Below are positions 22,486-35,049 of a stretch of DNA of 64,000 nt, in pieces. Under the pieces are notes generated by a model. The model was not told where the DNA came from, searched no databases, and saw nothing but the letters and a program-made list of their open reading frames with translations. This DNA is from Melastoma dodecandrum (Eukaryota; Streptophyta; Magnoliopsida; Myrtales; Melastomataceae), in NCBI GenBank assembly GCA_029817715.1, contig JARUPY010000189.1, positions 1,116,001 to 1,180,000 on the forward strand. Direction: 5' to 3'. Position 1 is the stretch's first letter; each line of letters starts with the position of its first letter. Both the position numbers and the translations under genes were made by a program.

Positions 22486-24442
22486 ATGGCGGACAAGAAG
22501 AGCCTGGCCATCATCGGCATCTCTTCCCTCCTCCTGGTTGTCATCGCCACCGCCTTTACCATCGGCATCTTGACGACCAGCTCAGACGACCAGGCTGCTG
22601 CCCCCAAGTCCCAGGTCATCACCACCCTTAATGCCATCCAGGCTATATGCCAGCCCACCAAGTTCCAGCAAAACTGCGTCGACGCCCTCCAGTCTGCTAA
22701 CATCAATTCTACCGACCCTAAGGAGCTCATTAAGACCATCTTCGATGTCGCTGCCAAGTACGCCTCTGAAGCTGCCGAGAAGTCCGTCACGTTGCACGAG
22801 CTCGAGAAGGACCCCAGGAGTGCCAAGGCTCTCGAGGACTGCAAGGAATTGATGGGTTACTCCGTGGGTGAGCTCCGCGCCTCCTTCGACAAGCTTGGCA
22901 ATCTCGAGGTATCCAAGGTCGGGCAGCTCCTGGGAGACCTCAAGACTTGGCTCAGTGCTGCCATCACGTACCAGGAGACCTGCTATGACGGCTTCCAAAA
23001 CACGACATCAAATGCGGGCAAGAAAATGAGGAGGGCACTGAGGACCTCGGCCCAATTGACGGCCAACGGCCTCGTCATGGTCGACGAGATCTCTCTTGCC
23101 CTACAGAGCATGGACATCTCCAACTTCCGACGCAGGCTGCTTTCTGTAGAGGAGGCGGAGGTGAAGGAAGAAGTTCTAGGCCATGGAACGGACGAGAACA
23201 TCTCATGGATGGCTGGACCGTTCAAAAGGAGGCTGGCGGAGATGGAAGAGGAGATTTTGGGACATAGTGAGGATTCTTGGGAATACAACATGATTTTGCA
23301 CAGGAAGTTGATGTCGGATTCGCATATGAAATGGAAGCCCAACAAGAAGAAGCACAGGAAGATTACGACGCCCTTAGAGAAATTGAACCCTGACATCATC
23401 GTTGCGAAGGACGGAAGCGGAAACTACACCACCATTAATACGGCCTTGAAGGACATTCCCTTCAAGGGCGAGAAAACCTTCGTCATCTACATCAAGGAGG
23501 GCGTTTACAGGGAACAAGTCGAGTTCAACAAGAACATGACCAACCTGATGATCGTCGGAGACGGTCCGACCAAGACCAGGATCACCTTCGACAGCAACTT
23601 CATCGACGGCACTCCCACATTCAGGACCGCCACCGTCGGTAAGTCCTTAATTATTCTGGGCGTTTCTTGTCATATGTTAACAATCTCAGGGATTCTTTTT
23701 CTGATTTTCTTCAATGTTAACTACAGCTGTTGTGGGAGAGAACTTCATGGCGAGGGACATCGGTTTCGAGAACTCGGCCGGAGCAGAAAAGCACCAGGCG
23801 GTGGCCCTGCGTGTGCAGTCCGACAAGTCTGTGTTCTACAACTGCCACATGGACGGGTACCAAGACACTCTGTACGCGCACACCAAGCGCCAGTTCTACC
23901 AGAATTGCACCATCACTGGAACCATCGACTTCATCTTCGGGGACTCGGCCACCCTCTTCCAGAACTGCAAGATACTGGTGAGGAAGCCCCTGGACAACCA
24001 GAACTGCATCGTGACCGCACAGGGAAGGAAGATACCGCACCAACCGACCGCGCTTGTCCTCCAGAACTGTACCATCACGATGGACCCCAAGTTCCCGTTC
24101 AATGCAACAAAGAACATGGTGTACCTGGGGAGGCCATGGAAGATGTACTCGAGGGCGATCTATATGCAGTCATTCCTCGGCAAATTGATCCATCCGGATG
24201 GGTGGATGCCATGGATGGACAATTTCGGGCTGAGGACGTGCTACTATGCTGAGTATAAGAATAGGGGACCGGGGTCGGACAAGACGAAGAGAGTGAAATG
24301 GCCGGGGATAAAGAGCAACATAACGGATAGACGGGCTATGTTGTTCACGGCAGAACCTTTGCTGATGGCGGAAGAATGGCTTGACAAATCTGGAGTCCCT
24401 TTTGTCCCCGGGATGATGAACATAACTTCTTCCTTGGAGTGA
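22486..24442 (+). CDS. Pectin methylesterase with PMEI pro-domain, copy 2
   Basis: Exons 22486-23638 and 23727-24442 encode 622 residues with the same 88-base phase-1 intron. Domain layout matches copy 1: signal-anchor 7-29, PMEI pro-domain with Cys55/64/119/166, RRRLL at 215-219, catalytic Q408, Q430, D431, D452 and R520 all intact. Compared with copy 1 it has Ala8 for Val, Ala38 for Asp and Lys418 for Arg; none touches a catalytic residue. Residue 418 lies in the catalytic domain on a surface-type stretch (QSDKSVFYNC). The intact frame and splice sites argue that it is functional or very young. Its expected role is demethylesterification of cell-wall pectin. Confidence 0.93.
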
Positions 24443-24737
24443 CTTCAAGTTTTGTTGTTTTCTGCTTTGCTTTTCCTACAATTCAAATTGGTTTTTTGTA
24501 TTCATTTTCATCCATGTAATTGACTTCCTACATTTATTAGAATTGTACAATATATTTGTATATTTTTACGAAAAAAATTAACGTAATAAATGAATTCTAT
24601 GGTTCTAAATCTAAATATTAAAATATAATAAACAAATTTTCAGGAGAGCAACGCAAAACTTCATATTATTTTCAACTCTTGTTTACGAACCAGAAAATTA
24701 TAATAAAATCCTTAATAAATGGGAAGCTGCTAACGAT

Positions 24738-25306
24738 AGTAGTTTACTAAAATCATTTTTATTTTTAGTAAACTTTACTAAAAATCGCTCTTTTTTAGTA
24801 AAAAAAAAAAATTTCAAAATTAGTACAATATTTAGTAAAGTTTACTAATTTTTCACTGTTCACAGTTAGTAAACTTTACTTATTTACATTTAGTAATTTC
24901 AACCGGTTATTTCCAGATTATTTTAGTAATCGTTTACGAAAAAGATCGGTGATTTCCTCATTGTTTTTAGTAACTTTTACGAAAAATTCTCTGTTCAAGT
25001 TTAGTAAATGGTTACTAAACTTTTTAGTAATATTGTCATCCGATTTACTACTTTTTGTTTAGTAATTTTTACTAAAAATGTACTATTTTTACTTAGTAAA
25101 AGTTCAATGTTTAGTAATTTTTTCGGTTGACTTTTGAACGAAATTAGTAATAATTTACTAATTTATTTAGGAAGACTAGTAAAATATTGTTGTACAAAGT
25201 AAAATTGTTTGGAAATTACTAAAAATGAATTTTGGTTTCGTAATTTTTTACTAAGTTCTGCGTGAAATTTTAAGAAAATTTGGTAAACTGTTACAAAAAA
25301 TTTTAG
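24738..25306. repeat. TTTAGTAA-rich block (unit B)
   Basis: Homologous to 17590-18179 but with a different pattern of small indels; for example it lacks the 'tgttcatatttagtaaaaagtac' stretch near the middle. It ends at the junction with unit C. Confidence 0.5.
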
Positions 25307-26881
25307 TAAACGTGCATCGGTCGACAGTTATTAGTTATTGTCTATAAATAAGTCAGCCCCGGTCAATTATAAGATGCGACAATCATTCTATGAAACGAAG
25401 GGCTGCTTGATTGTTAACCTGACTGAACGTAATCGTCTTAAGTGTTGTTGCAAGATGGCTGTAAGTCTTTCTCTTTGTGCTTAGTGATTTCTGATTTTTC
25501 TTTGTTACTTTGTTTATTGGCGACCATATTCAACACTTAATCCTCGATATATCGCGACGTGTTTCGGTCGCAAACACTCACGCAGACAAGGAAGAGTTCT
25601 GAGGCACCAGAAGGTTTGGGAAAACCAGTAAGAGTAGCCAAGAGTGACCAATCGTTAGGAGGTGATACACAACGACAGCTTTTACAGATGAATAGCTTGC
25701 TTGAAGGGTCCTTTCGATAGGAAAGAGGAGGAGCCCAATCGATGGACGGGACTGAAAATATAGAGGAGGAGCCCATTCCAAGAATGCAATTAACCGGATA
25801 GAGGCGGAGCCCGCTCGAAGAATGCAACTGGATAGAGGAGTCGCTCGACGAATACAACTGATCGGTTAGAGGAGTACCCTGCTCAAACAATGCAGCCGTC
25901 TGGGTGGGCTGAAGTGGAGTCGTTGCAACCAATCGTCATGAAAATGGGGGCAACAGTATAGGTGAGGCGAAGCAACGGAGAGATCATCGATTGAGAAAAG
26001 CATTGAAATTAGGGATAGGGTTTTGGAGGCAGGAAACGTTACCCTCCCGTGTTAAAATAAAATAATTTCATAAAATACAAATTAATTCAGATTAAAGGTT
26101 CTTTATTTATTTTATGTATAGAAATTTTTTTAAGTAATAATTCATATAATAATTTTTAGTAACTTCAGCAGTAAAACTTCTACAATTAAAAAAATTAGTG
26201 TTTCATTTAAACCTTTTAAATAATAATAAGGTGCAATATAATTTTGTAAAAACAAATATAAAGAATCTTTAACTTATTTATGAAAAGTACTATCGAATTA
26301 TAACATAAAACATAATATATTTTATTTTTCACTTAATAGATCTTAATTCTCGTGAGATATATGTCTTTGAGAAAATTTAAAAAGATTCACTAGAATTATT
26401 TATTTTTCATTGTAATAGTTAAGATTTTGTATTACCCTATATTATTTCAAAATTATATTGTCTTTAATTTTTTGTGTTGAAAGAGCTGAATATATTAATA
26501 TTTTTGATAAATTTCATATATAATACTATATTAGAAAATGTCTTAAAAAAATCAAACATTATGAAATATTTAAAGCAATTTAACATAAGAAACTTTATGT
26601 ATAATAATAAAGATTAAAATATATTTATAGTAGATCAACCGATGTTAATAATTAAAATTCTATTCACAAGCGTCAACAAGAGTGATAATGCAATAGTTAA
26701 GTACAACTATAAACGTAGCAATAACTAAAAAGTAATTAAATACATTAAAAACATGACAGTGATCTTCTCGTTCAAAGTTAGATCTTGAATTGCCATATGT
26801 TAATCTCCTTCAAATTTAGAAAATTAATCAATAATTTTATTTAATTTTTATTATCTTTTTAATAAAAAAAGAGTATATGCT

Positions 26882-28808
26882 TACCATTTGCATTAGGTTG
26901 AGCACAAGTTAACAAGCTAATTTGACACTGGATCATCTTTATCATTGAATGCATCATTTCAATCTCTTTCTGGTGCTTTTCCTCAAGGGCGATCAATTTA
27001 GATTGATGATTTAACTCCATTGCACACATCTGATCCCGCGTAGCAATAAACTTAGACTCTACCTTTTTGTCATATTGAGGGTCTTGTTGCGGATTCAGTT
27101 GTCTTTGATTAACAACAAGACCGTCCCCTTAACTCTTCCATACAAGTCCTCTTCTACTGTATCTATGAAAGCCTTTTTTTTTCTAATAACCTTAAATATG
27201 TCGAAGCGTTCGATTCAGACAAATGTGAAAACTGTGCATGAGCTTGATCCTTCACAAGTAAAAGCTAACTTTAATAACTAAAAAATGATCAAATTGCCCA
27301 AAACGATTTACTAACACTTATAATAGAGAAAAAATTTGACTTTTATAATACATACCACAATGTCTCCCGCACTTTTGTTCACAAAAGAAGCATCCTTCTT
27401 TTGATGCATAATCTCATAGAATTCAATATCTTCGTGCTCTATGACTTTTCACCCGCACATTATAGTAAATAAATTTACACCAATAAATTGTATTATATTT
27501 AAAATAGAACAAATAAGTTTGCGAATCATACGAGTTCTTTCATTTTCCTTGCAACAATAATAGATCCGAGAGTATATGGAGTTTTACAATTGTCACGAGC
27601 CGTTTTGCCAGTTTGTGAAAGTACCTGAAAAGTAAGTATTAGTATAAAACATGATATATAATTGGTAAAAACACATTTGGGTATATCACCTCGGCCTTGG
27701 GTTGAAACCGATAACCGACTAAATCAATCCAATGATCTACTTCAACTCCCGGAGGGACTTTGTTCAGCGCTTCATCCATGGTCATTTCAGATTTTTGGTA
27801 TTTTCTTTTCAACTCGCTTTTGTAGTCTCTCCATTTCTAATTAGTCGACTCTAACAACCATTTGGCAAAATATCGACTTAAGGCCTCAACTTTGAGCCAG
27901 CTTTCTGTTTTGCCAATGATTTAGTTTGTTATATAGTTTTGTCATTGACTTTTGTTTCTATTTTAATTTTAGCCAATCTTGAATTTTGACGCATGAAAGT
28001 TAAAAATGCCTTAATACACAATTTTCATTTATTGACTAAAAAAGAAAAAAAAATTAAAAATATGGTAAATAATATTGAAACCTCTCATATGTTATTTTAT
28101 TTTAAAATTTCAATAGCCAAATCAAATGAGTTGGAAGCCGAAATTGACGATAGTTACTGATGCTATCAAAAATACACAAAATTGATGAAGGCCGGATGAT
28201 TGCTCTATTGGGAGGTCATTGCTACAGGTAAAATGAATCATGTGGCGAATGAATGAGATGTTGGAAATCCACTATTATAACACACGGGTCAGACTATATT
28301 AAGGCTTTATTTGGCTTTCGCTAGAAGAAATTCAAGATTGGCTAAAATTATTATGAAAGTGAAAGTTGTTGACAAAATTATATAACAAACTAAAATAATG
28401 ACAAAATAGAAAGTTGGCTCAAAGGTTAGACCATAAATGTATATTTTGTCTAACCATTTGTTCATTGCTTCACCGTTTGGAAGAATAAATTTTGGCTGCA
28501 AAACAAAAAAAAAGTTATTTTCTATTAAATGTAAATAAGTGTGATAAATATTCAAAACACGCAGTACAAAACAGTTACTCGAGCAAGATTAATAATCTTT
28601 GTCTTATATACTTTGGAATTTTCCACCAATTAGTATATCTAATTGGGCAAAAAATTTTATCGTCGTGCAACCGTACCCAAGCAGCCGCTAAAGATCATTC
28701 CACTTGTATACTTTGGTTGCATGAAGTTGTTACATTCAACAACAATTCTTTGTCCTTCCGGAAGATGCCAAACATCACTAGCCCGTGTTCGTCCTCGTCC
28801 TTAGTTTA
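26882..28808 (-). pseudogene. Ptta/En-Spm-type plant transposase remnant (unit C)
   Basis: Same blocks and shared frameshifts as units A and B. One T/A-rich run in the coiled-coil exon is one base shorter than in A and B, and 'atgtcgaagc' replaces 'atgtggaagc', a change shared with unit D only. No intact frame is possible. Confidence 0.65.
27885..28429. mobile_element. MITE-like element (unit C)
   Basis: The left end matches units A and B exactly; the right end has drifted (aaaggttag for aaagttgag) and carries several extra substitutions, so the inverted ends are less perfect than in A and B. The interior matches unit B. Confidence 0.65.
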
Positions 28809-28962
28809 AAGACGTGAGATTAAAGTTTTAGGAAATAATAAAATAATATTTTAATATTATAAAATATTTTTAATCTTATTTTGTTACCGGCAGAAAGGGT
28901 AGGTAGTTACTTAATTTTGTCGATGCTTAATTTTTGCGTTGAAAATAAAAACAATCTCAAAA

Positions 28963-29027
28963 ATCTCATTACACTTTCTCGTAGCGTTGGAAAAAATCAA
29001 TAGAGAAAGGCCAAATTTCTTGTAGCG
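28963..29027 (-). repeat. CACTA-like terminal sequence (unit C)
   Basis: Same terminus as in units A and B with one substitution (ctcattaca for ctcactaca) just inside. Confidence 0.5.
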
Positions 29028-29542
29028 GAAAGAATCCAAGTGTATCCCTTTTGTTCAAGGACGTTGTTGTTATCTAAAAATTACACGGACTAAGGGGTGG
29101 CTTGTTACTCTACATCTCGAATGGATCAGACCCGACAAAATCCATCACAATTTTTCAGCGAAAATAGTATAGACCTCATGGTCAAGGGAGTGATATGATC
29201 ATGGCCGAGGGGTGTAAGTTGGTAGTACTGCCCCAACCAAATGGACAGAGCTGCAGTTGTCCCCGTGGGTGGTCTTCCGCAACTACGGCCGTGCATGTAG
29301 CCCCAGCCGGGGAGATGTTCAATATCATCAGAAGTCAATCGAACGTGAACATAGTCATTAATAAGATGAAGGAAAATCAGCAGAGGATTAAGATTAAGGA
29401 TTGACAGTGGAGAGGATTGAGTTGGCATCCCCCTGCAGAAAACACAGATTGATGAGTTCGACGGTCGTGCATGAATTTCTAAAATAACCAAATCCTTACA
29501 CACGACATGACAGTTAAATTCCGCGTTAGTTTTTTTCTTTCC

Positions 29543-29550
29543 TATAAAAG
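29543..29550 (+). promoter_or_regulatory. TATA box of PME copy 3
   Basis: tataaaag, 69 bases before the ATG. The flanking promoter sequence is of the copy 1 type, not the copy 2 type. Confidence 0.65.
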
Positions 29551-29611
29551 CCGAGCGCAACCTCCCAGGCATTCCATTCAATCCGCCAACTGAAACGGGC
29601 AGCAGTGCAAA

Positions 29612-31568
29612 ATGGCGGACAAGAAGAGCCTGGTCATCATCGGCATCTCTTCCCTCCTCCTGGTTGTCATCGCCACCGCCTTTACCATCGGCATCTTGAC
29701 GACCAGCTCGGACGACCAGGCTGATGCCCCCAAGTCCCAGGTCATCACCACCCTTAATGCCATCCAGGCTATATGCCAGCCCACCAAGTTCCAGCAAAAC
29801 TGCGTCGACGCCCTCCAGTCTGCTAACATCAATTCTACCGACCCTAAGGAGCTCATTAAGACCATCTTCGATGTCGCTGCCAAGTACGCCTCTGAAGCTG
29901 CCGAGAAGTCCGTCACGTTGCACGAGCTCGAGAAGGACCCCAGGAGTGCCAAGGCTCTCGAGGACTGCAAGGAATTGATGGGTTACTCCGTGGGTGAGCT
30001 CCGCGCCTCCTTCGACAAGCTTGGCAATCTCGAGGTATCCAAGGTCGGGCAGCTCCTGGGAGACCTCAAGACTTGGCTCAGTGCTGCCATCACGTACCAG
30101 GAGACCTGCTATGACGGCTTCCAAAACACGACATCAAATGCAGGCAAGAAAATGAGGAGGGCACTGAGGACCTCGGCCCAATTGACGGCCAACGGCCTCG
30201 TCATGGTCGACGAGATCTCTCTTGCCCTACAGAGCATGGACATCTCCAACTTCCGACGCAGGCTGCTTTCTGTAGAGGAGGCGGAGGTGAAGGAAGAAGT
30301 TCTAGGCCATGGAACGGACGAGAACATCTCATGGATGGCTGGACCGTTCAAAAGGAGGCTGGCGGAGATGGAAGAGGAGATTTTGGGACATAGTGAGGAT
30401 TCTTGGGAATACAACATGATTTTGCACAGGAAGTTGATGTCGGATTCGCATATGAAATGGAAGCCCAACAAGAAGAAGCACAGGAAGATTACGACGCCCT
30501 TAGAGAAATTGAACCCTGACATCATCGTTGCGAAGGACGGAAGCGGAAACTACACCACCATTAATACGGCCTTGAAGGACATTCCCTTCAAGGGCGAGAA
30601 AACCTTCGTCATCTACATCAAGGAGGGCGTTTACAGGGAACAAGTCGAGTTCAACAAGAACATGACCAACCTGATGATCGTCGGAGACGGTCCGACCAAG
30701 ACCAGGATCACCTTCGACAGCAACTTCATCGACGGCACTCCCACATTCAGGACCGCCACCGTCGGTAAGTCCTTAATTATTCTGGGCGTTTCTTGTCATA
30801 TGTTAACAATCTCAGGGATTCTTTTTCTGATTTTCTTCAATGTTAACTACAGCTGTTGTGGGAGAGAACTTCATGGCGAGGGACATCGGTTTCGAGAACT
30901 CGGCCGGAGCAGAAAAGCACCAGGCGGTGGCCCTGCGTGTGCAGTCCGACAAGTCTGTGTTCTACAACTGCCACATGGACGGGTACCAAGACACTCTGTA
31001 CGCGCACACCAAGCGCCAGTTCTACCAGAATTGCACCATCACTGGAACCATCGACTTCATCTTCGGGGACTCGGCCACCCTCTTCCAGAACTGCAAGATA
31101 CTGGTGAGGAAGCCCCTGGACAACCAGAACTGCATCGTGACCGCACAGGGAAGGAAGATACCGCACCAACCGACCGCGCTTGTCCTCCAGAACTGTACCA
31201 TCACGATGGACCCCAAGTTCCCGTTCAATGCAACAAAGAACATGGTGTACCTGGGGAGGCCATGGAAGATGTACTCGAGGGCGATCTATATGCAGTCATT
31301 CCTCGGCAAATTGATCCATCCGGATGGGTGGATGCCATGGATGGACAATTTCGGGCTGAGGACGTGCTACTATGCTGAGTATAAGAATAGGGGACCGGGG
31401 TCGGACAAGACGAAGAGAGTGAAATGGCCGGGGATAAAGAGCAACATAACGGATAGACGGGCTATGTTGTTCACGGCAGAACCTTTGCTGATGGCGGAAG
31501 AATGGCTTGACAAATCTGGAGTCCCTTTTGTCCCCGGGATGATGAACATAACTTCTTCCTTGGAGTGA
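29612..31568 (+). CDS. Pectin methylesterase with PMEI pro-domain, copy 3
   Basis: Exons 29612-30764 and 30853-31568 encode 622 residues with the same phase-1 intron. All PMEI cysteines, the RRRLL motif and the catalytic Q408, Q430, D431, D452 and R520 are present. It matches copy 1 at residues 8 (Val) and 38 (Asp) but copy 2 at residue 418 (Lys), so exon 1 is copy-1-like and exon 2 copy-2-like. It has one private silent change in the pro-domain (aatgcaggc for aatgcgggc). No defect is visible. As with the other copies, the predicted product is a secreted, proteolytically matured enzyme acting on wall pectin. Confidence 0.93.
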
Positions 31569-31860
31569 CTTCAAGTTTTGTTGTTTTCTGCTTTGCTTTT
31601 CCTACAATTCAAATTGGTTTTTTGTATTCATTTTCATCCATGTAATTGACTTCCTACATTTATTAGAATTGTACAATATATTTGTATATTTTTACGAAAA
31701 AAATTAACGTAATAAATGAATTCTATGGTTCTAAATCTAAATATTAAAATATAATAAACAAATTTTCAGGAGAGCAACGCAAAACTTCATATTATTTTCA
31801 ACTCTTGTTTACGAACCAGAAAATTATAATAAAATCCTTAATAAATAGGAAGCGGCTAAC

Positions 31861-32469
31861 GATACGTGCACGTAACGGTTACGTAGTTTACGAAAATCGC
31901 TTTTATTTTAAGTAAAATTTACTAAAAATCGCTCTTTTTCAGTAAAAAAAACACTTCAAAATTAGTAAAATATTTAGTAAAGTTTACTAATTTTTTACTG
32001 TTCACAGTTAGTAAACTTCACTAATTTGCGTTTAGTAATTTCACATGGCTATTTTCAGATTATTTTAATAATCATTTACGAAAAAGATCAGTGATTTCCT
32101 CATTTTTTTATAGCTTTTACGAAAAATTCACTGTTCAAGTTTAGTAAATGGTTACTAAACTTTTTAATAATATTGTCATCCGATTTACTACTTTTTGTTT
32201 AGTAATTTTTACTAAAACTGTACTGTTCATATTTAGTAAAAAGTACTAATTTTACTTAGTAAAAGTTCAATGTTTAGTAATTTTTTCGGTTGACTTTTGA
32301 ATGATATTAGTAATAATTTATTAATTTATTTAGGAAAATTAGTAAAATACGGTTGAACATAGTAAAATTGTTTGCAAATTACTAAAAATGAATTTTGGTT
32401 TCGTAATTTCTTACTAATTTCTGCGCGAAATTTTAAAAAAATTTGGTAAATTGTTACAAAATATTTTAG
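31861..32469. repeat. TTTAGTAA-rich block (unit C)
   Basis: Homologous to the blocks ending units A and B and closer to A in indel pattern. It carries the short insertion at its left edge mentioned for unit C. It ends at the junction with unit D. Confidence 0.5.
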
Positions 32470-35049
32470 TAAACGTGCATCGGTCGACAGTTATTAGTTA
32501 TTGTCTATAAATAAGTCAGCCCCGGTCAATTATAAGATGCGACAATCATTCTATGACACGAAGGGCTGCTTGATTGTTAACCTGACTGAACGTAATCGTC
32601 TTAAGTGTTGTTGCAAGATGGCTGTAAGTCTTTCTCTTTGTGCTTAGTGATTTCTGATTTTTCTTTGTTACTTTGTTTATTGGCGACCATATTCAACACT
32701 TAATCCTCGATATATCGCGACGTGTTTCGGTCGCAAACACTCACGCAGACAAGGAAGAGTTCTGAGGCACCAGAAGGTTTGGGAAAACCAGTAAGAGTAG
32801 CCAAGAGTGACCAATCGTTAGGAGGTGATACACAACGACAGCTTTTACAGATGAATAGCTTGCTTGAAGGGTCCTTTCGATAGGAAAGAGGAGGAGCCCA
32901 ATCGATGGACGGGACTGAAAATATAGAGGAGGAGCCCATTCCAAGAATGCAATTAACCGGATAGAGGCGGAGCCCGCTCGAAGAATGCAACTGGATAGAG
33001 GAGTCGCTCGACGAATACAACTGATCGGTTAGAGGAGTACCCTGCTCAAACAATGCAGCCGTCTGGGTGGGCTGAAGTGGAGTCGTTGCAACCAATCGTC
33101 ATGAAAATGGGGGCAACAGTATAGGTGAGGCGAAGCAACGGAGAGATCATCGATTGAGAAAAGCATTGAAATTAGGGATAGGGTTTTGGAGGCAGGAAAC
33201 GTTACCCTCCCGTGTTAAAATAAAATAATTTCATAAAATACAAATTAATTCAGATTAAAGGTTCTTTATTTATTTTATGTATAGAAATTTTTTTAAGTAA
33301 TAATTCATATAATAATTTTTAGTAACTTCAGCAGTAAAACTTCTACAATTAAAAAAATTAGTGTTTCATTTAAACCTTTTAAATAATAATAAGGTGCAAT
33401 ATAATTTTGTAAAAACAAATATAAAGAATCTTTAACTTATTTATGAAAAGTACTATCGAATTATAACATAAAACATAATATATTTTATTTTTCACTTAAT
33501 AGATCTTAATTCTCGTGAGATATATGTCTTTGAGAAAATTTAAAAAGATTCACTAGAATTATTTATTTTTCATTGTAATAGTTAAGATTTTGTATTACCC
33601 TATATTATTTCAAAATTATATTGTCTTTAATTTTTTGTGTTGAAAGAGCTGAATATATTAATATTTTTGATAAATTTCATATATAATACTATATTAGAAA
33701 ATGTCTTAAAAAAATCAAACATTATGAAATATTTAAAGCAATTTAACATAAGAAACTTTATGTATAATAATAAAGATTAAAATATATTTATAGTAGATCA
33801 ACCGATGTTAATAATTAAAATTCTATTCACAAGCGTCAACAAGAGTGATAATGCAATAGTTAAGTACAACTATAAACGTAGCAATAACTAAAAAGTAATT
33901 AAATACATTAAAAACATGACAGTGATCTTCTCGTTCAAAGTTAGATCTTGAATTGCCATATGTTAATCTCCTTCAAATTTAGAAAATTAATCAATAATTT
34001 TATTTAATTTTTATTATCTTTTTAATAAAAAAAGAGTATATGCTTACCATTTGCATTAGGTTGAGCACAAGTTAACAAGCTAATTTGACACTGGATCATC
34101 TTTATCATTGAATGCATCATTTCAATCTCTTTCTGGTGCTTTTCCTCAAGGGCGATCAATTTAGATTGATGATTTAACTCCATTGCACACATCTGATCCA
34201 GCGTAGCAATAAACTTAGACTCTACCTTTTTGTCATATTGAGGGTCTTGTTGCGGATTCAGTTGTCTTTGATTAACAACAAGACCGTCCCCTTAACTCTT
34301 CCATACAAGTCCTCTTCTACTGTATCTATGAAAGCCTTTTTTTTTCTAATAACCTTAAATATGTCGAAGCGTTCGATTCAGACAAATGTGAAAACTGTGC
34401 ATGAGCTTGATCCTTCACAAGTAAAAGCTAACTTTAATAACTAAAAAATGATCAAATTGCCCAAAACGATTTACTAACACTTATAATAGAGAAAAAATTT
34501 GACTTTTATAATACATACCACAATGTCTCCCGCACTTTTGTTCACAAAAGAGTCATCCTTCTTTTGATGCATAATCTCATAGAATTCAATATCTTCGTGC
34601 TCTATGACTTTTCACCCGCACATTATAGTAAATAAATTTACACCAATAAATTGTATTATATTTAAAATAGAACAAATAAGTTTGCGAATCATACGAGTTC
34701 TTTCATTTTCCTTGCAACAATAATAGATCCGAGAGTATATGGAGTTTTACAATTGTCACGAGCCGTTTTGCCAGTTTGTAAAAGTACCTGAAAAGTAAGT
34801 ATTAGTATAAAACATGATATATAATTGGTAAAAACACATTTGGGTATATCACCTCGGCCTTGGGTTGAAACCGATAACCGACTAAATCAATCCAATGATC
34901 TACTTCAACTCCCGGAGGGACTTTGTTCAGCGCTTCATCCATGGTCATTTCAGATTTTTGGTATTTTCTTTTCAACTCGCTTTTGTAGTCTCTCCATTTC
35001 TAATTAGTCGACTCTAACAACCATTTGGCAAAATATCGACTTAAGGCCT
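32470..35049 (+). repeat. Tandem PME unit D, truncated (2.58 kb)
   Basis: The unit begins at the usual LTR junction and follows the array sequence through the leader, AT-rich block and the 3' exons of the Ptta remnant. Identity stops at 35049, at the exact position where the MITE-like element starts in units A-C, and copia sequence follows. The PME gene expected about 2 kb further is not there. D shares some variants with A ('gagtcatcc', 'gacacgaagg') and others with C ('atgtcgaagc'). Confidence 0.85.
34045..35049 (-). pseudogene. Ptta transposase remnant, truncated (unit D)
   Basis: Only the later exon-like blocks remain: the DHWIDLVGYRF block (34825-35007), the YTLGSIIVARKMKELV block, the EDIEFYEIMHQKKDDSF block and the coiled-coil exon. 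The N-terminal block is lost at the copia junction. One CG has changed to CA in the coiled-coil exon (gatccagcg), a private variant. Confidence 0.6.

Larger units (their letters stand above)
18180..25306 (+). repeat. Tandem PME unit B (7127 bp)
   Basis: Second array copy with the same order of contents as unit A. It begins abruptly inside the LTR sequence (aaacgtgcatcgg) after the TTTAGTAA block of unit A. LTR end 18180-18451, leader 18452-18924, AT-rich block 18925-19735. It carries private differences in the PME 5' region relative to A and C. Confidence 0.9.
25307..32469 (+). repeat. Tandem PME unit C (7163 bp)
   Basis: Third complete array copy. LTR end 25307-25578, leader 25579-26050, AT-rich block 26051-26862. 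Private features include a short insertion (acgtgcacgtaacggttacg) near 31865 and altered right MITE end. Its PME gene is mosaic between units A and B. Confidence 0.9.
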
